Source: Thermoprotei archaeon
Lineage (GTDB): Archaea > Thermoproteota > Nitrososphaeria > Geothermarchaeales > JDFR-13
Direction of reading: 5' to 3'
Assembly (NCBI GenBank): GCA_011043415.1
Contig: DQXH01000123.1
Coordinates: forward strand, 1 to 32,794
DNA: 32,794 nt
The position numbers were made by a program, and so were the translations under genes. Numbering within the stretch: position 1 is the stretch's first letter; each line of letters begins with the position of its first letter. Below the pieces are notes generated by a model. That model searched no databases and was not told where the DNA came from. It saw nothing but the letters and a program-made list of their open reading frames with translations. Of this stretch, positions 1-9,326 are shown in pieces.

Positions 1-1
1 A

Positions 2-445
2 AATATTGAGTTGGGTCTTAAATATCAGGGGGTAGACGATAAAGTCAGGAGAGATAAGGTATATAGGATCGCTGAACTACTTGGTTTAACCCAGTATCTA
101 GACTATTATCCAAATATGGTTAGTGGAGGTACGCGGAGAAAGACTTCAATAGCGAGGGCGATTGTATTGGATCCCGATATTCTACTTCTAGACGAGCCAT
201 TCACAGGCCTAGATCTAGACACTACAAATACGCTAATTAAGATGCTTTCAATAATCCCAAGTAAATTGAACATGACATTATTAATTGTATCTCACCAGTT
301 TCAGGAGCTCCTCCAAATAGTCGATAGACTCTATATATTAGGTGGCGTACCATCTAAAATAGCAGATGAAATCAATATTAGGAACTTGGGTAGAGAGGAG
401 AGGATTATAAAAGTTATTAAAGCATTCAATATGTCTAAAACCTAG
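2..445 (+). CDS. ABC transporter ATP-binding protein, C-terminal part (5' end outside window)
   Basis: Signature-like VSGGTRRKTSIARAI, Walker B ILLLDEPFTGLD, H-loop IVSHQ. The reading frame is open upstream of the listed TTG at 11 (NIE-LGLKYQGV), so the gene is truncated by the window edge. Confidence 0.9.
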   Translation, partial: NIELGLKYQGVDDKVRRDKVYRIAELLGLTQYLDYYPNMVSGGTRRKTSIARAIVLDPDILLLDEPFTGLDLDTTNTLIKMLSIIPSKLNMTLLIVSHQFQELLQIVDRLYILGGVPSKIADEINIRNLGREERIIKVIKAFNMSKT

Positions 446-1074
446 ATATTCAAGGCCCTCCTAACTATATTATATATAGCTACTGAGACTGCTATAGTAA
501 ATATACCATGGAATACATTATATGAAGCTATAATACCTAATGCTGTCATCAACGCTTTAAATACAAGCTCCTTGTTAGCAAGGAATACATTTATGTCGGA
601 TATATTCCCACTTGATTGAGGAATGAAGAATGTTAGATAATATGGTACTAGATATAGCAATACTACTGCATTAACAATAGTCATTACAATCCATCTAAAA
701 TTAACAGCCATAAAGTATCCGACTAAGTTCGATTTATATGCCGACGTACCCATCTTATTTCTAAGTATCTTCCCTATGTAAAATCCAGGGAACATAGATA
801 TAATCGCTAAGAATTTAAGAGGAGGCCCTATCGGTACGTCCACACCCATTACAAATAAGCCTAGCATATGTATGAATGTGGTTATAAAGCCAACTAGATA
901 CCCACCTAGAAAAAGTGCGACGACGTCGACTACCTCACTAATATCGAATTTAAGGAATGGGGCTAGAGGGTATGAAAATACTGTGGCCAAGCCGGATAGA
1001 GATATCATTAGTGCTAGTGCACCAAATATAGATGAAAACGCGATTACCTTACTATAACTGTGGTTATTCATCAA
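442..1074 (-). CDS. ECF transporter S component, RibU-like (riboflavin or related vitamin)
   Basis: About six hydrophobic segments; PLAPFLKFDISEVVDVVALFLGGYLVGF resembles the ECF S-component motif (FLkfDiSdvP). Sits tail-to-tail with an ABC ATPase. Confidence 0.7.
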   Translation of the reverse strand: MMNNHSYSKVIAFSSIFGALALMISLSGLATVFSYPLAPFLKFDISEVVDVVALFLGGYLVGFITTFIHMLGLFVMGVDVPIGPPLKFLAIISMFPGFYIGKILRNKMGTSAYKSNLVGYFMAVNFRWIVMTIVNAVVLLYLVPYYLTFFIPQSSGNISDINVFLANKELVFKALMTALGIIASYNVFHGIFTIAVSVAIYNIVRRALNI

Positions 1075-1152
1075 TTCTAAATCGATAAGAATACATTAAT
1101 AAAGTATATTTCAACTATGGAGGTATCAAATTTGATACTCAATTTTAATACT

Positions 1153-1551
1153 TTAGACTGGTTTAAAACCACCTTTACTTAATAGTTCTTTATAACGTCT
1201 ATCTCTTATAACAACTCTATTTAATTCAATATCACTTAAGCCAGATACTTCTTCAATAACTTTATCTATGATCTTCTTGTCATACTCATCGATCTCGGGA
1301 TCCTCACATATATACTCCATACATCTATTCTCCTTGTTTATCCTAATACATTTATCGTTCTTTAATTTAGATAGCTCATCTACCGAGAAGCCTGCTTCGA
1401 AGCCAGACACATTAAAATATACTATTGGACACCCTTTATCCTCAATAGCCTTCCAATTAGCTAGGACCAGGATCCTGCTTATCCTATATGGATGTATACA
1501 TCCAAGACGTTTAATTATATAATATGAAATACGTAAGACTTTATTCATCAT
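1153..1551 (-). CDS. Small protein, possibly SocA/Panacea (DUF4065)-like
   Basis: YYIIKRLGCIHPYRISRILVLANWKAIEDKGCPIVYFN resembles the start of SocA/Panacea-type domains. Weak, by-eye similarity only. Confidence 0.45.
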   Translation of the reverse strand: MMNKVLRISYYIIKRLGCIHPYRISRILVLANWKAIEDKGCPIVYFNVSGFEAGFSVDELSKLKNDKCIRINKENRCMEYICEDPEIDEYDKKIIDKVIEEVSGLSDIELNRVVIRDRRYKELLSKGGFKPV

Positions 1552-1629
1552 TACTAATGTATTAAATATTCTTTATAGTGAGACATAAAAATTTACATAT
1601 TAAACTTATTTATCTAGCAGGTGAAAATT

Positions 1630-1698
1630 CTATTGGCGATGATTAAACTACCCGGAACTGAGACATGATGAATTCAGCCTTGTATGAGCCGAGAAAGC
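1630..1698 (+). ncRNA. Candidate C/D box sRNA (2'-O-methylation guide)
   Basis: C-like GCGATGA (1636-1642), 15 nt, D' CTGA (1658-1661), 3 nt spacer, perfect C' ATGATGA (1665-1671), 17 nt, D-like CCGA (1689-1692), in a non-coding gap. The C and D boxes each deviate by one base. Confidence 0.5.
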
Positions 1699-1710
1699 TA
1701 AGGAGTATCA

Positions 1711-2922
1711 TCAAATTATATTGAAGACTACGTATCCTATCAAGATCGTTAATATAAATGTATAGATGAATGATGGAATGAGATATTTATATGTCTCAAT
1801 GATCTTTACCTTATAATACTCTGCACTTAGTATAAGGCATAGATGAACTGGGGACAATAATATAGCAAGCCATCCAGATGCATATGCTAATAGCAGCATG
1901 AGGTGATTAATCACACCATTTACAATTATAAACCTAGATAATATTGGAAAGGGAACAACGACGAAAATATATTCTGAACTCGCCGATATTCCCAGTAAGA
2001 ATGGTAGTAGAAATGCAATTATATATGGGCTAATATGATAAACCGTGATAAATTCCTTGAACTGTATATCTGCACCACTATTTAAGATATATTCTTTAAA
2101 AACAAGTGAAAACGCGATGATTACAAAGATATTCCATTTAGCCGCGAATTTAAATGATGATTTATGAATATTCAAACTAGGCTTATATAATATTGAAACT
2201 AATGCGATGGATGCGAGGAGAACATATTCCAATGGGATTCTAAAGATGATAACTAATAGTCCTATTAATATAAAGATCCATAGACCTTCAACCACACTCT
2301 TGACATCACGTTCACTTAACTCCACTTTAGGAAGTGTTCTATATACGATATAGGGTATTAAAGTTAATACCGCTACAGTCCCGATGAATGTAGTTGATAA
2401 TACATCTGGTATAGTTAATCCTAATATGGCAGCTGTTAATATTATGCTCTGGGATAGAGGCCATGACGGAACCCATATATGTCTAAACCAGTAGTTTAAA
2501 TATGTTGCATAATCCCTCTTAATTTTCAGAGTCTTAAAATATAATTTCTCTACTGTAATTGCAGATACTAATGCCCCACCTGGCATTGGAATTAGTCCTA
2601 TTGCAGACGGCACCAGTATGGCTGCGAGTCTAGGGCTTATTGAAGAGATTCCTCTTGTCAACGCATCAAGAACCCCGAGTTCCCGAAGTAGATTAGCTAG
2701 ATAAAATGCAAGAAATATTAGTAGGTATATTCTAAGTGATGAAAAACTAAATAGCCCGTCTAATGTGTATTTTATCAAAACAGGTATATTATTTAGAAAA
2801 GTGAATATCCCGTAGACTAAAGTGCTTATTACAACTGCGTAGAGAGGCTCCTTAGTCTTGAATAAAACTAGAAACAGTATCACTAGTGAAACAACGTAAA
2901 AGATTATCGCATTATATAGCAT
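1711..2922 (-). CDS. DUF401 family membrane protein (predicted permease)
   Basis: Hydrophobic throughout, about 10-12 TM segments; IGLIPMPGGALVSAITVEKLY and FRHIWVPSWPLSQSIILTAAI resemble DUF401/gluconate-permease-like proteins. Confidence 0.75.
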   Translation of the reverse strand: MLYNAIIFYVVSLVILFLVLFKTKEPLYAVVISTLVYGIFTFLNNIPVLIKYTLDGLFSFSSLRIYLLIFLAFYLANLLRELGVLDALTRGISSISPRLAAILVPSAIGLIPMPGGALVSAITVEKLYFKTLKIKRDYATYLNYWFRHIWVPSWPLSQSIILTAAILGLTIPDVLSTTFIGTVAVLTLIPYIVYRTLPKVELSERDVKSVVEGLWIFILIGLLVIIFRIPLEYVLLASIALVSILYKPSLNIHKSSFKFAAKWNIFVIIAFSLVFKEYILNSGADIQFKEFITVYHISPYIIAFLLPFLLGISASSEYIFVVVPFPILSRFIIVNGVINHLMLLLAYASGWLAILLSPVHLCLILSAEYYKVKIIETYKYLIPSFIYTFILTILIGYVVFNII

Positions 2923-2923
2923 T

Positions 2924-3631
2924 TCAACTAACTATTGTTATAGGATCTACATCTACATCTTTAATCCTATCCCGCCAACTAGAGCCGATTGCAACGATGA
3001 CATGTATAGCTACTGGATAAGCCTTTACACTCTTAACCATATTAATTAAACACTCGTGAGTACGCCCGGTTCTAATGACATCATCGACGATAAGGACGCG
3101 ATAATTCTTCCTAATAAGGAATCTAGGGAAGTAGAGTGAGACTACGGAGCCATCCAGGGTAGGCATCGAACACTCTACAAACCTATCTACACCAACCTCT
3201 TTACTACTCTTGGCTATAATTAGGGGGACCCTCATATACTCTGCGATTAGAGTAGCATATGGTATCCCGTCGGCGGAGGGGCTTAATATAGTATCTACCT
3301 TACCTATATATTTCGAGGCATATTTCAATGCAAGTATTTTAAGGAGTGATACATCAGATATAAGCTTCTGATTATTTAAGAAACCATGCTTATCATATGA
3401 TAACCTAGATTTAATTACACTCTCTAAATCAATTAACTCCTCAAGGATACGGGTTAATCTATCCATCTTCCCCTCATTAGGAAAAACCTTACCATGTAGA
3501 TACCTACTTAATGCAGACGCAGATAAACCTGTATGCTTACTTATCTCAATCCAAGGATAACTCTCTTTTGCAATCTTAAGAATCTCGAAGAAATACTGGA
3601 CCTTCAAAATCCTATTGATTCGACTACTCAT
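2924..3631 (-). CDS. HTH-phosphoribosyltransferase transcriptional regulator (GfcR/orotate-PRTase-like)
   Basis: N-terminal HTH (WIEISKHTGLSASALSRYLHGKVFP) followed by a PRTase domain with PRPP loop VLIVDDVIRTGRT. Confidence 0.8.
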   Translation of the reverse strand: MSSRINRILKVQYFFEILKIAKESYPWIEISKHTGLSASALSRYLHGKVFPNEGKMDRLTRILEELIDLESVIKSRLSYDKHGFLNNQKLISDVSLLKILALKYASKYIGKVDTILSPSADGIPYATLIAEYMRVPLIIAKSSKEVGVDRFVECSMPTLDGSVVSLYFPRFLIRKNYRVLIVDDVIRTGRTHECLINMVKSVKAYPVAIHVIVAIGSSWRDRIKDVDVDPITIVS

Positions 3632-3633
3632 AT

Positions 3634-3652
3634 TTTACAAACTATATGTAAA
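3634..3652. promoter_or_regulatory. Inverted repeat TTTACA-N7-TGTAAA just upstream of the HTH-PRTase gene start
   Basis: tttacaaactatatgtaaa read directly; it lies 3-21 bp upstream of the ATG ending at 3631. Confidence 0.4.
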
Positions 3653-3790
3653 TCATCTAATATAAATGATAATGTAGATGCTTTAAACATGGTAATACTT
3701 ATGTATTCTAATTCATCTTCATAATGAAAATGCTATATTCGATATCTTACTATAGCCACCTATGACTCTCTTTCAATTATTGGGTCGGGA

Positions 3791-3813
3791 TTACAATTTA
3801 AATAAATTTGTAA
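3791..3813. promoter_or_regulatory. Inverted repeat TTACAA-N11-TTGTAA flanking an AT-rich TATA-like stretch upstream of the BMP transporter
   Basis: ttacaatttaaataaatttgtaa read directly; about 57 bp upstream of the likely ATG at 3870. Confidence 0.4.
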
Positions 3814-3869
3814 AATTGAGTTATATTTTTCTTTGTCAATTGATTTATTTGTAGCAAGAGGTGTATTCT

Positions 3870-5198
3870 ATGGTTGATAGAAGAGACTTTCTTAAGTATA
3901 CTGGTTTAGGGATAGTTGCATTTGCGTTAGGCGCTGGAGTAGGATATACTCTGAAGCCTACCGGAGTTGGTGAGGGTGCTAAGACTGTTACGGTAACTAA
4001 GACTCAGAAGTTTACTGAAACGGTTACGCAGACTGTTACAGGCGCTGAGAAGCTTAAGGCTGCATGGATCTATGTAGGTCCAATAGGTGACTATGGTTGG
4101 ACTCATGCACATGATATTGGTAGGAAGGAAGCTGAGACGGCATTTCCGTGGCTTGAGACGAGTTATGTAGAGAACATTGACGAGGCTAAGACTAGGGGGG
4201 CTATTGAGCAGTTTATTAGCGAGGGATATAAAGTTATATTTACTACAAGCTTCGATCACATGAACCCTACATTCGAAGCCGCTAAAGATCATTCTGATAT
4301 AATATTCTTCCACTGCTCTGGGTATAAGAGATGGGATAACATGGGTACTTATTTCGCCGATTTGTATCAGGTATATTATTTAAATGGGTTGATGGCTGGC
4401 GCACTCACAAAATCCAATAAGATAGGGTATGTTGCTGCACACCTGATTCCTGAGGTAATCAGACATATTAATGCATTCGCTATAGGAATTAAAGAGGTTA
4501 ATCCTGATGCTAAGGTCTATGTAATTAGAATCGGCGCTTGGTATGCCCCCGATAAGGCTAGGGAAGCTGCGGCTACTCTAGTTGAGAATGGTGTCGACGT
4601 CTTGGCATTTACCGAAGACACCCCAAGCACGATACAATTTGCCCAGTCATATTATGAGGATAAAGATGTATTAATCCCTGTATTTAGTCACTACAGCCCA
4701 ATGTATGAATACGGTAAAGATGTCGTAGTTTCTGGTCAAGTTGTCAGGTGGGGGAAGATATATACAGATATATTATCTAAGGTATATTCAGGATTCTATA
4801 CCGCTAAGAATTTAAAGGATGTTGACTATTGGTGGCTTCTAGATACTGGAGCCGTTGACGTAGGTGCAGAGACTTATGACGATCATTTATGGATAAATAG
4901 TAAGTTTAAGACCCAGTTTGATGGCATTAGAGTTACTGAGAAGTATACTGGCTCATCAATGTCATTAACAGAGTTGATTGAATCCAGGTATTCCCAGATG
5001 AAGGATAGGAATATGGTATTCGATCCATTTACGGGTCCCCTTTCAGGTACATGGTATTTGAGTGAGGGTGGTACGGTACTGGGTAAAGAGTACTCACCAG
5101 GCGACCCCGTTGAGATTCCTAAGGGCGTTAGGTTAGGGCACGACGACCTGTGGGGTATGGGTTGGTTTGTAGATAATGTAATTATCCAGAGGGAATAG
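3870..5198 (+). CDS. BMP family (nucleoside/purine-type) ABC transporter substrate-binding protein with Tat-like signal
   Basis: RRDFLK twin-arginine-like motif, hydrophobic stretch, Thr-rich linker TVTVTKTQKFTETVTQTVTG, BMP/Med-like core (IGDYGWTHAHDIGRK; FFHCSGY). ATG at 3870 (SD-like GAGGTG at 3857) preferred over GTG 3861. Confidence 0.9.
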   Translation: MVDRRDFLKYTGLGIVAFALGAGVGYTLKPTGVGEGAKTVTVTKTQKFTETVTQTVTGAEKLKAAWIYVGPIGDYGWTHAHDIGRKEAETAFPWLETSYVENIDEAKTRGAIEQFISEGYKVIFTTSFDHMNPTFEAAKDHSDIIFFHCSGYKRWDNMGTYFADLYQVYYLNGLMAGALTKSNKIGYVAAHLIPEVIRHINAFAIGIKEVNPDAKVYVIRIGAWYAPDKAREAAATLVENGVDVLAFTEDTPSTIQFAQSYYEDKDVLIPVFSHYSPMYEYGKDVVVSGQVVRWGKIYTDILSKVYSGFYTAKNLKDVDYWWLLDTGAVDVGAETYDDHLWINSKFKTQFDGIRVTEKYTGSSMSLTELIESRYSQMKDRNMVFDPFTGPLSGTWYLSEGGTVLGKEYSPGDPVEIPKGVRLGHDDLWGMGWFVDNVIIQRE

Positions 5199-5200
5199 AA

Positions 5201-6757
5201 TTGAATATCCCTCCCACTTTTTTAAACTCTAATACCGTAGTATTAATGCGTGGCATCACAAAAGAGTTCTATGGGTTTAAGGCATTAGATAATGTGGATT
5301 TCGATATTAAAAAGGGTGAGATCCACGTTTTACTAGGTGAAAATGGGGCTGGAAAAACTACCTTAGTCAAGATCCTAACTGGAGTATATCTAATGGATAA
5401 GGGGGAGATCTATATAGATGGAGTGAAGAGAGATATAAGGAATGTAGGTGATGCAGTAAAATATGGAATCTCAATCGTCAATCAATATCCACAGCTTATC
5501 GACGAATTAACTATCACCGAAAATATATCCTTAAGTCTAAGAAGCTTAGGCATCATACATCGGTTTAATAAAATCAAGGAGAAAATTATTGAATACTCGG
5601 ATAAGTATAGTTTTAAGCTTGATCCAGATAAGTATGTTAGAGACTTAAGCTTCTCCGAGAGGCAGAGGGTAGAGATTTTAAAAGCCATCCTACTCGATTC
5701 CAAGGTTATTATAATGGATGAGCCTACTACGCTGTTAACGACATGGGAGAGAAAGTTGATATATCAGTTTATGAAGAGAGCCAAGGAAGAGGGTAGAAGC
5801 ATAGTCTTAATCACACATAAGCTATCTGAGGCCTTGGAAGTCGCAGACCGAATTACAATTCTAAAGAAGGGTAGGGTAGTTGCTAGACTTAATGCTGAGG
5901 ATGCAACTTATGGAAAACTTATGAAATTAATGTTTGATAAGATACATGCTAAGACTGTTGATAGGAAGAGAGACGTTGATAGTAGGAATGAGATACTGCG
6001 TATAGAGGATCTTGTGGTCTTAGATGAATATGGTAGGAAGGCCGTGAAAAATGTTAATTTAAAGTTGTATAGTGGGGAGATAGTTGGGATAGCTGGGATA
6101 GCTGGTAACGGTCAAAGAGAGTTGATCGAAGCGATATATGGTGTTAGGAGGAGGGAGGCTGGCAAAATAATATTCTTAGGTAGGGATATAAGCAAATATA
6201 ATGCTAGGGAGTTGAGGAAGTTGGTTGGATACATACCTGATAAGATTCCTGAAGCCGTAATTTTAAATATGCCTATATATGAGAATCTTATTCTAAAGAA
6301 GTATGACGACAGCATGATTTTAAGGAAGAAGATATTTATAGACTATAAATCCGTCTATAAATATTCAAGTAGCCTAATTAGTGAATATAATATAGCTGCT
6401 GAAGACCCAGGAGTTGATGCTGGTACATTATCCGGAGGGAACCTGCAGAAACTTGTATTAGCTAGGGAATTATCCCTTGATCCACCCCTCATCATAGCTG
6501 TAAACCCGAGTAAGACTTTAGACCATTTCAGCACCGAACTGCTTCACAGTACACTTATTAAATATAGAGACCGTGGAAAGGCGATTTTACTAGTTTCAGA
6601 AGATTCTGAGGAGGTTATGAAGGTAAGCGATAGGATTATGGTGATGCATGAAGGAAATCTATATGAACTCGGTAGTAAGGATGAAGTAGACCTGGGATTG
6701 ATCGAGGAATATATGATCAGGGGAGGAGAGGTGGAGGAAGTTATTAAAGTAGGGTAG
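5201..6757 (+). CDS. Sugar/nucleoside ABC transporter ATP-binding protein, two ATPase domains (RbsA/NupO-like)
   Basis: Walker A GENGAGKTTLVKIL, Walker B VIIMDEPT; second domain GIAGNGQRELIEAIYG and LSGGNLQKLVLAREL. TTG start at 5201, or ATG at 5246. Confidence 0.92.
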   Translation: MNIPPTFLNSNTVVLMRGITKEFYGFKALDNVDFDIKKGEIHVLLGENGAGKTTLVKILTGVYLMDKGEIYIDGVKRDIRNVGDAVKYGISIVNQYPQLIDELTITENISLSLRSLGIIHRFNKIKEKIIEYSDKYSFKLDPDKYVRDLSFSERQRVEILKAILLDSKVIIMDEPTTLLTTWERKLIYQFMKRAKEEGRSIVLITHKLSEALEVADRITILKKGRVVARLNAEDATYGKLMKLMFDKIHAKTVDRKRDVDSRNEILRIEDLVVLDEYGRKAVKNVNLKLYSGEIVGIAGIAGNGQRELIEAIYGVRRREAGKIIFLGRDISKYNARELRKLVGYIPDKIPEAVILNMPIYENLILKKYDDSMILRKKIFIDYKSVYKYSSSLISEYNIAAEDPGVDAGTLSGGNLQKLVLARELSLDPPLIIAVNPSKTLDHFSTELLHSTLIKYRDRGKAILLVSEDSEEVMKVSDRIMVMHEGNLYELGSKDEVDLGLIEEYMIRGGEVEEVIKVG

Positions 6758-6773
6758 GAGCTAGATCTAGAAT

Positions 6774-7856
6774 ATGTTTAAAATTGAGGTAACTATAAAG
6801 AAGAGAAGTAGGGAACTGCCATACTCAGGATTTATAATTCCATTATCATCGATCATCATATCTATATCGATATCATTAATAATTCTCGGATTATATGGTG
6901 TAGATCCCGGGAAATTCTTTAAAGTATTTACAACAGCGTTAATAAGTCCTTCAAGCATTAGATACGCGATTCCACTCATATTATCTGGAGTCGGCTTAGC
7001 AGTCGCATATAAGGCTAATGTGTGGAATATAGGTGCAGAAGGCCAGATTCTTGCAGGTGCATTGGTTGCATCTGGACTAGCACTATATTATATACCTCCT
7101 ACAATGCCCCACGAAGCCGCTATATTGTTATTATATATAGCTGCATTTCTAGCTGGCTCGTTAACTGCATTGATACCAGCTATTCTAAAGGCTTTATATA
7201 ATGTTAATGAGGTACTCTCAACACTGATGATTAACTATATTATGATGCAGATTGTAAATTACCTCGTCTATGGTCCCTGGCGGGGAAAGAAGGAATATGG
7301 ATATCCTAGAACTGATATATTCCCTAATAACACGATCCTACCACAGCTTGAAATCGGTGGTTTAAAGACGACGATAAACATACCTACACTTATCCTTATG
7401 ATTGGATCGGCTATCGTGATATATGTCATACTATTCAAGACTAAATGGGGATATGAAATAAGGGTATATGGATTGAGCGAAGAGGCAGCCAGATATGGTG
7501 GACTCGAAATCTGGAAGATAATAATTTTAGTTATGGTTATAAGCGGTGGATTAGCAGGATTAGCGGGGGCGGGAGAAGTATTGGGGGTATATAAACAGCT
7601 TATCCGTGCAGAGAGAGTTTCGGCGGGATTCGGATATACGGCTATTATAGTAGCTTGGCTAGGTAATTTAAATCCACTAGGAATACTGTTATCAGGATAC
7701 TTTATCGGGGTATTAGTTTCGATGGGTTATACACTCCAGATATTCACTGGAGTACCGTATGGAACTGTAAATATATTTACAGGTACTTTGTTACTGACGC
7801 TAATATCCCTAGACTTCCTATCCAAATACTCTCCTGTAATTAGGGTGAGAAGATGA
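6774..7856 (+). CDS. Nucleoside ABC transporter permease (NupP-like)
   Basis: GVGLAVAYKANVWNIGAEGQILAGAL and NEVLSTLMINYIM motifs typical of this permease family. Confidence 0.92.
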   Translation: MFKIEVTIKKRSRELPYSGFIIPLSSIIISISISLIILGLYGVDPGKFFKVFTTALISPSSIRYAIPLILSGVGLAVAYKANVWNIGAEGQILAGALVASGLALYYIPPTMPHEAAILLLYIAAFLAGSLTALIPAILKALYNVNEVLSTLMINYIMMQIVNYLVYGPWRGKKEYGYPRTDIFPNNTILPQLEIGGLKTTINIPTLILMIGSAIVIYVILFKTKWGYEIRVYGLSEEAARYGGLEIWKIIILVMVISGGLAGLAGAGEVLGVYKQLIRAERVSAGFGYTAIIVAWLGNLNPLGILLSGYFIGVLVSMGYTLQIFTGVPYGTVNIFTGTLLLTLISLDFLSKYSPVIRVRR

Positions 7857-8737
7857 TATCACTAGATCTTATAATTAGAGCAATATTAGCTGGCACACCT
7901 CTCTTAATCGCATCACTAGGAGAAATATATACAGAGAGATCAGGAGTATTAAATTTAGGTTTAGAAGGAATCTTCGTACTAGGCGCTGCTGTATCATTTG
8001 TAACAACTGTAGATTCAGGAAATGTAATACTTGGTTTGATATTCGCGGGAATAGCCGGAGGGATACTGGGTCTGATACATGGAATCGTATCCGTTTCATT
8101 TAGAGGTAGGCAGGTTGTATCAGGATTAGCATTGACGATAGTAGGCTATGGAATAGCAAGCTTAATTGGAGCCAAGTATGTAGGAAAACCCTTACCAACG
8201 TATATATACATCGGAGATAAGTGGATTATATTGCTAATCTCGGAATTAGCTATAGCATTTCTACTATGGTATCTATTATTTAAGATTAAACTCGGTGCTA
8301 TTATAAGATCAGTTGGTGAAGATCCTATATCTGCATATGGCTTAGGTGTAGATGTAGTTAAGACACGTATATTGACAACTTTATTTGGAGGATTTCTAGG
8401 TGGATTAGCAGGTGGATGGTACGTACTTGGATACATCCATATATGGACTGAAGGTACTGGAATGGGGAGGGGTTGGATAGCCCTTGCAATTGTAATAGTA
8501 TCTGCGTGGAATCCTCTACTAGCACCTATATTCTCCCTGATATTCGGGGGTGTTGAAGCCGCTATATGGAGGTTCCAGCTACCACCCTATAATTTCAATC
8601 CATATCTATTAGGCGCCACACCCTATCTAACCACATTACTAATTCTTGTAATATTTATGGCGACACCACTCAAGAAATATTTTAGACCACCGAAAGCCCT
8701 CGGTATACCCTTTTATCGTGAGGAGAGAACTATTTAA
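7853..8737 (+). CDS. Nucleoside ABC transporter permease (NupQ-like)
   Basis: GTPLLIASLGEIYTERSGVLNLGLEGIFVLGA motif; overlaps the preceding permease by 4 bp. Confidence 0.92.
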   Translation: MISLDLIIRAILAGTPLLIASLGEIYTERSGVLNLGLEGIFVLGAAVSFVTTVDSGNVILGLIFAGIAGGILGLIHGIVSVSFRGRQVVSGLALTIVGYGIASLIGAKYVGKPLPTYIYIGDKWIILLISELAIAFLLWYLLFKIKLGAIIRSVGEDPISAYGLGVDVVKTRILTTLFGGFLGGLAGGWYVLGYIHIWTEGTGMGRGWIALAIVIVSAWNPLLAPIFSLIFGGVEAAIWRFQLPPYNFNPYLLGATPYLTTLLILVIFMATPLKKYFRPPKALGIPFYREERTI

Positions 8738-9326
8738 ATTCTTCTAGAACATATTTATATCCCAATTCGAAAGCCCTTAAATTAATCTCCTTAAACCTAA
8801 GTCCACTTAACACTTCCTTGGCTGCCGACTTATCTAGACCGGATATCTCATTAAGCGCCACCATCGCACCGAACATCACTATATTAGCGACTATTACATT
8901 CCCAGCTTCCTTAGCAAGCTTCTGAGCTGGTATAATATAATATCTTAAATTATTTTCTTTAAATACTGATATTAGTTCCTCCCTACTAGGCATCTTAACA
9001 CCAGGAATCCCAGGTTTTAAAATATAATTATTTAATAAGACTATTCCATCCCTCCTAATATATTTCGCTGCTCTAACCGCCTCAATCAATTCTAGCCCGA
9101 CGAGCATATGGGTCCCACCTACTGGAGATAGTGGGGATAATGCGTCTCCAACTCTAATATGAACATTTACGCTCCCGCCCCTCTGACTCATTCCATGTGT
9201 CTCAGCGATTATAGAGTTGACATTGTTCATTAACAAGGTAGATGCTATAACCCTGGCTAATGTAATTAACCCCTGTCCACCTACTCCAGCCAATATAACA
9301 TTATACTCCATTATACTCACCACCAT
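8730..9326 (-). CDS. iorB: Indolepyruvate ferredoxin oxidoreductase subunit beta
   Basis: NVILAGVGGQGLITLARVIAS and ETHGMSQRGGSVNVHIRVG; directly downstream of iorA. Confidence 0.9.
   Translation of the reverse strand: MVVSIMEYNVILAGVGGQGLITLARVIASTLLMNNVNSIIAETHGMSQRGGSVNVHIRVGDALSPLSPVGGTHMLVGLELIEAVRAAKYIRRDGIVLLNNYILKPGIPGVKMPSREELISVFKENNLRYYIIPAQKLAKEAGNVIVANIVMFGAMVALNEISGLDKSAAKEVLSGLRFKEINLRAFELGYKYVLEEFK

Noticed and set aside
1153-1551. Toxin-antitoxin module based on the SocA/Panacea-like protein
   Set aside because: Only weak similarity and no adjacent small toxin gene; standalone hypothetical is safer.
3927-4313. 128-aa minus-strand ORF
   Set aside because: Antisense to the BMP binding protein, whose domain motifs are clear.
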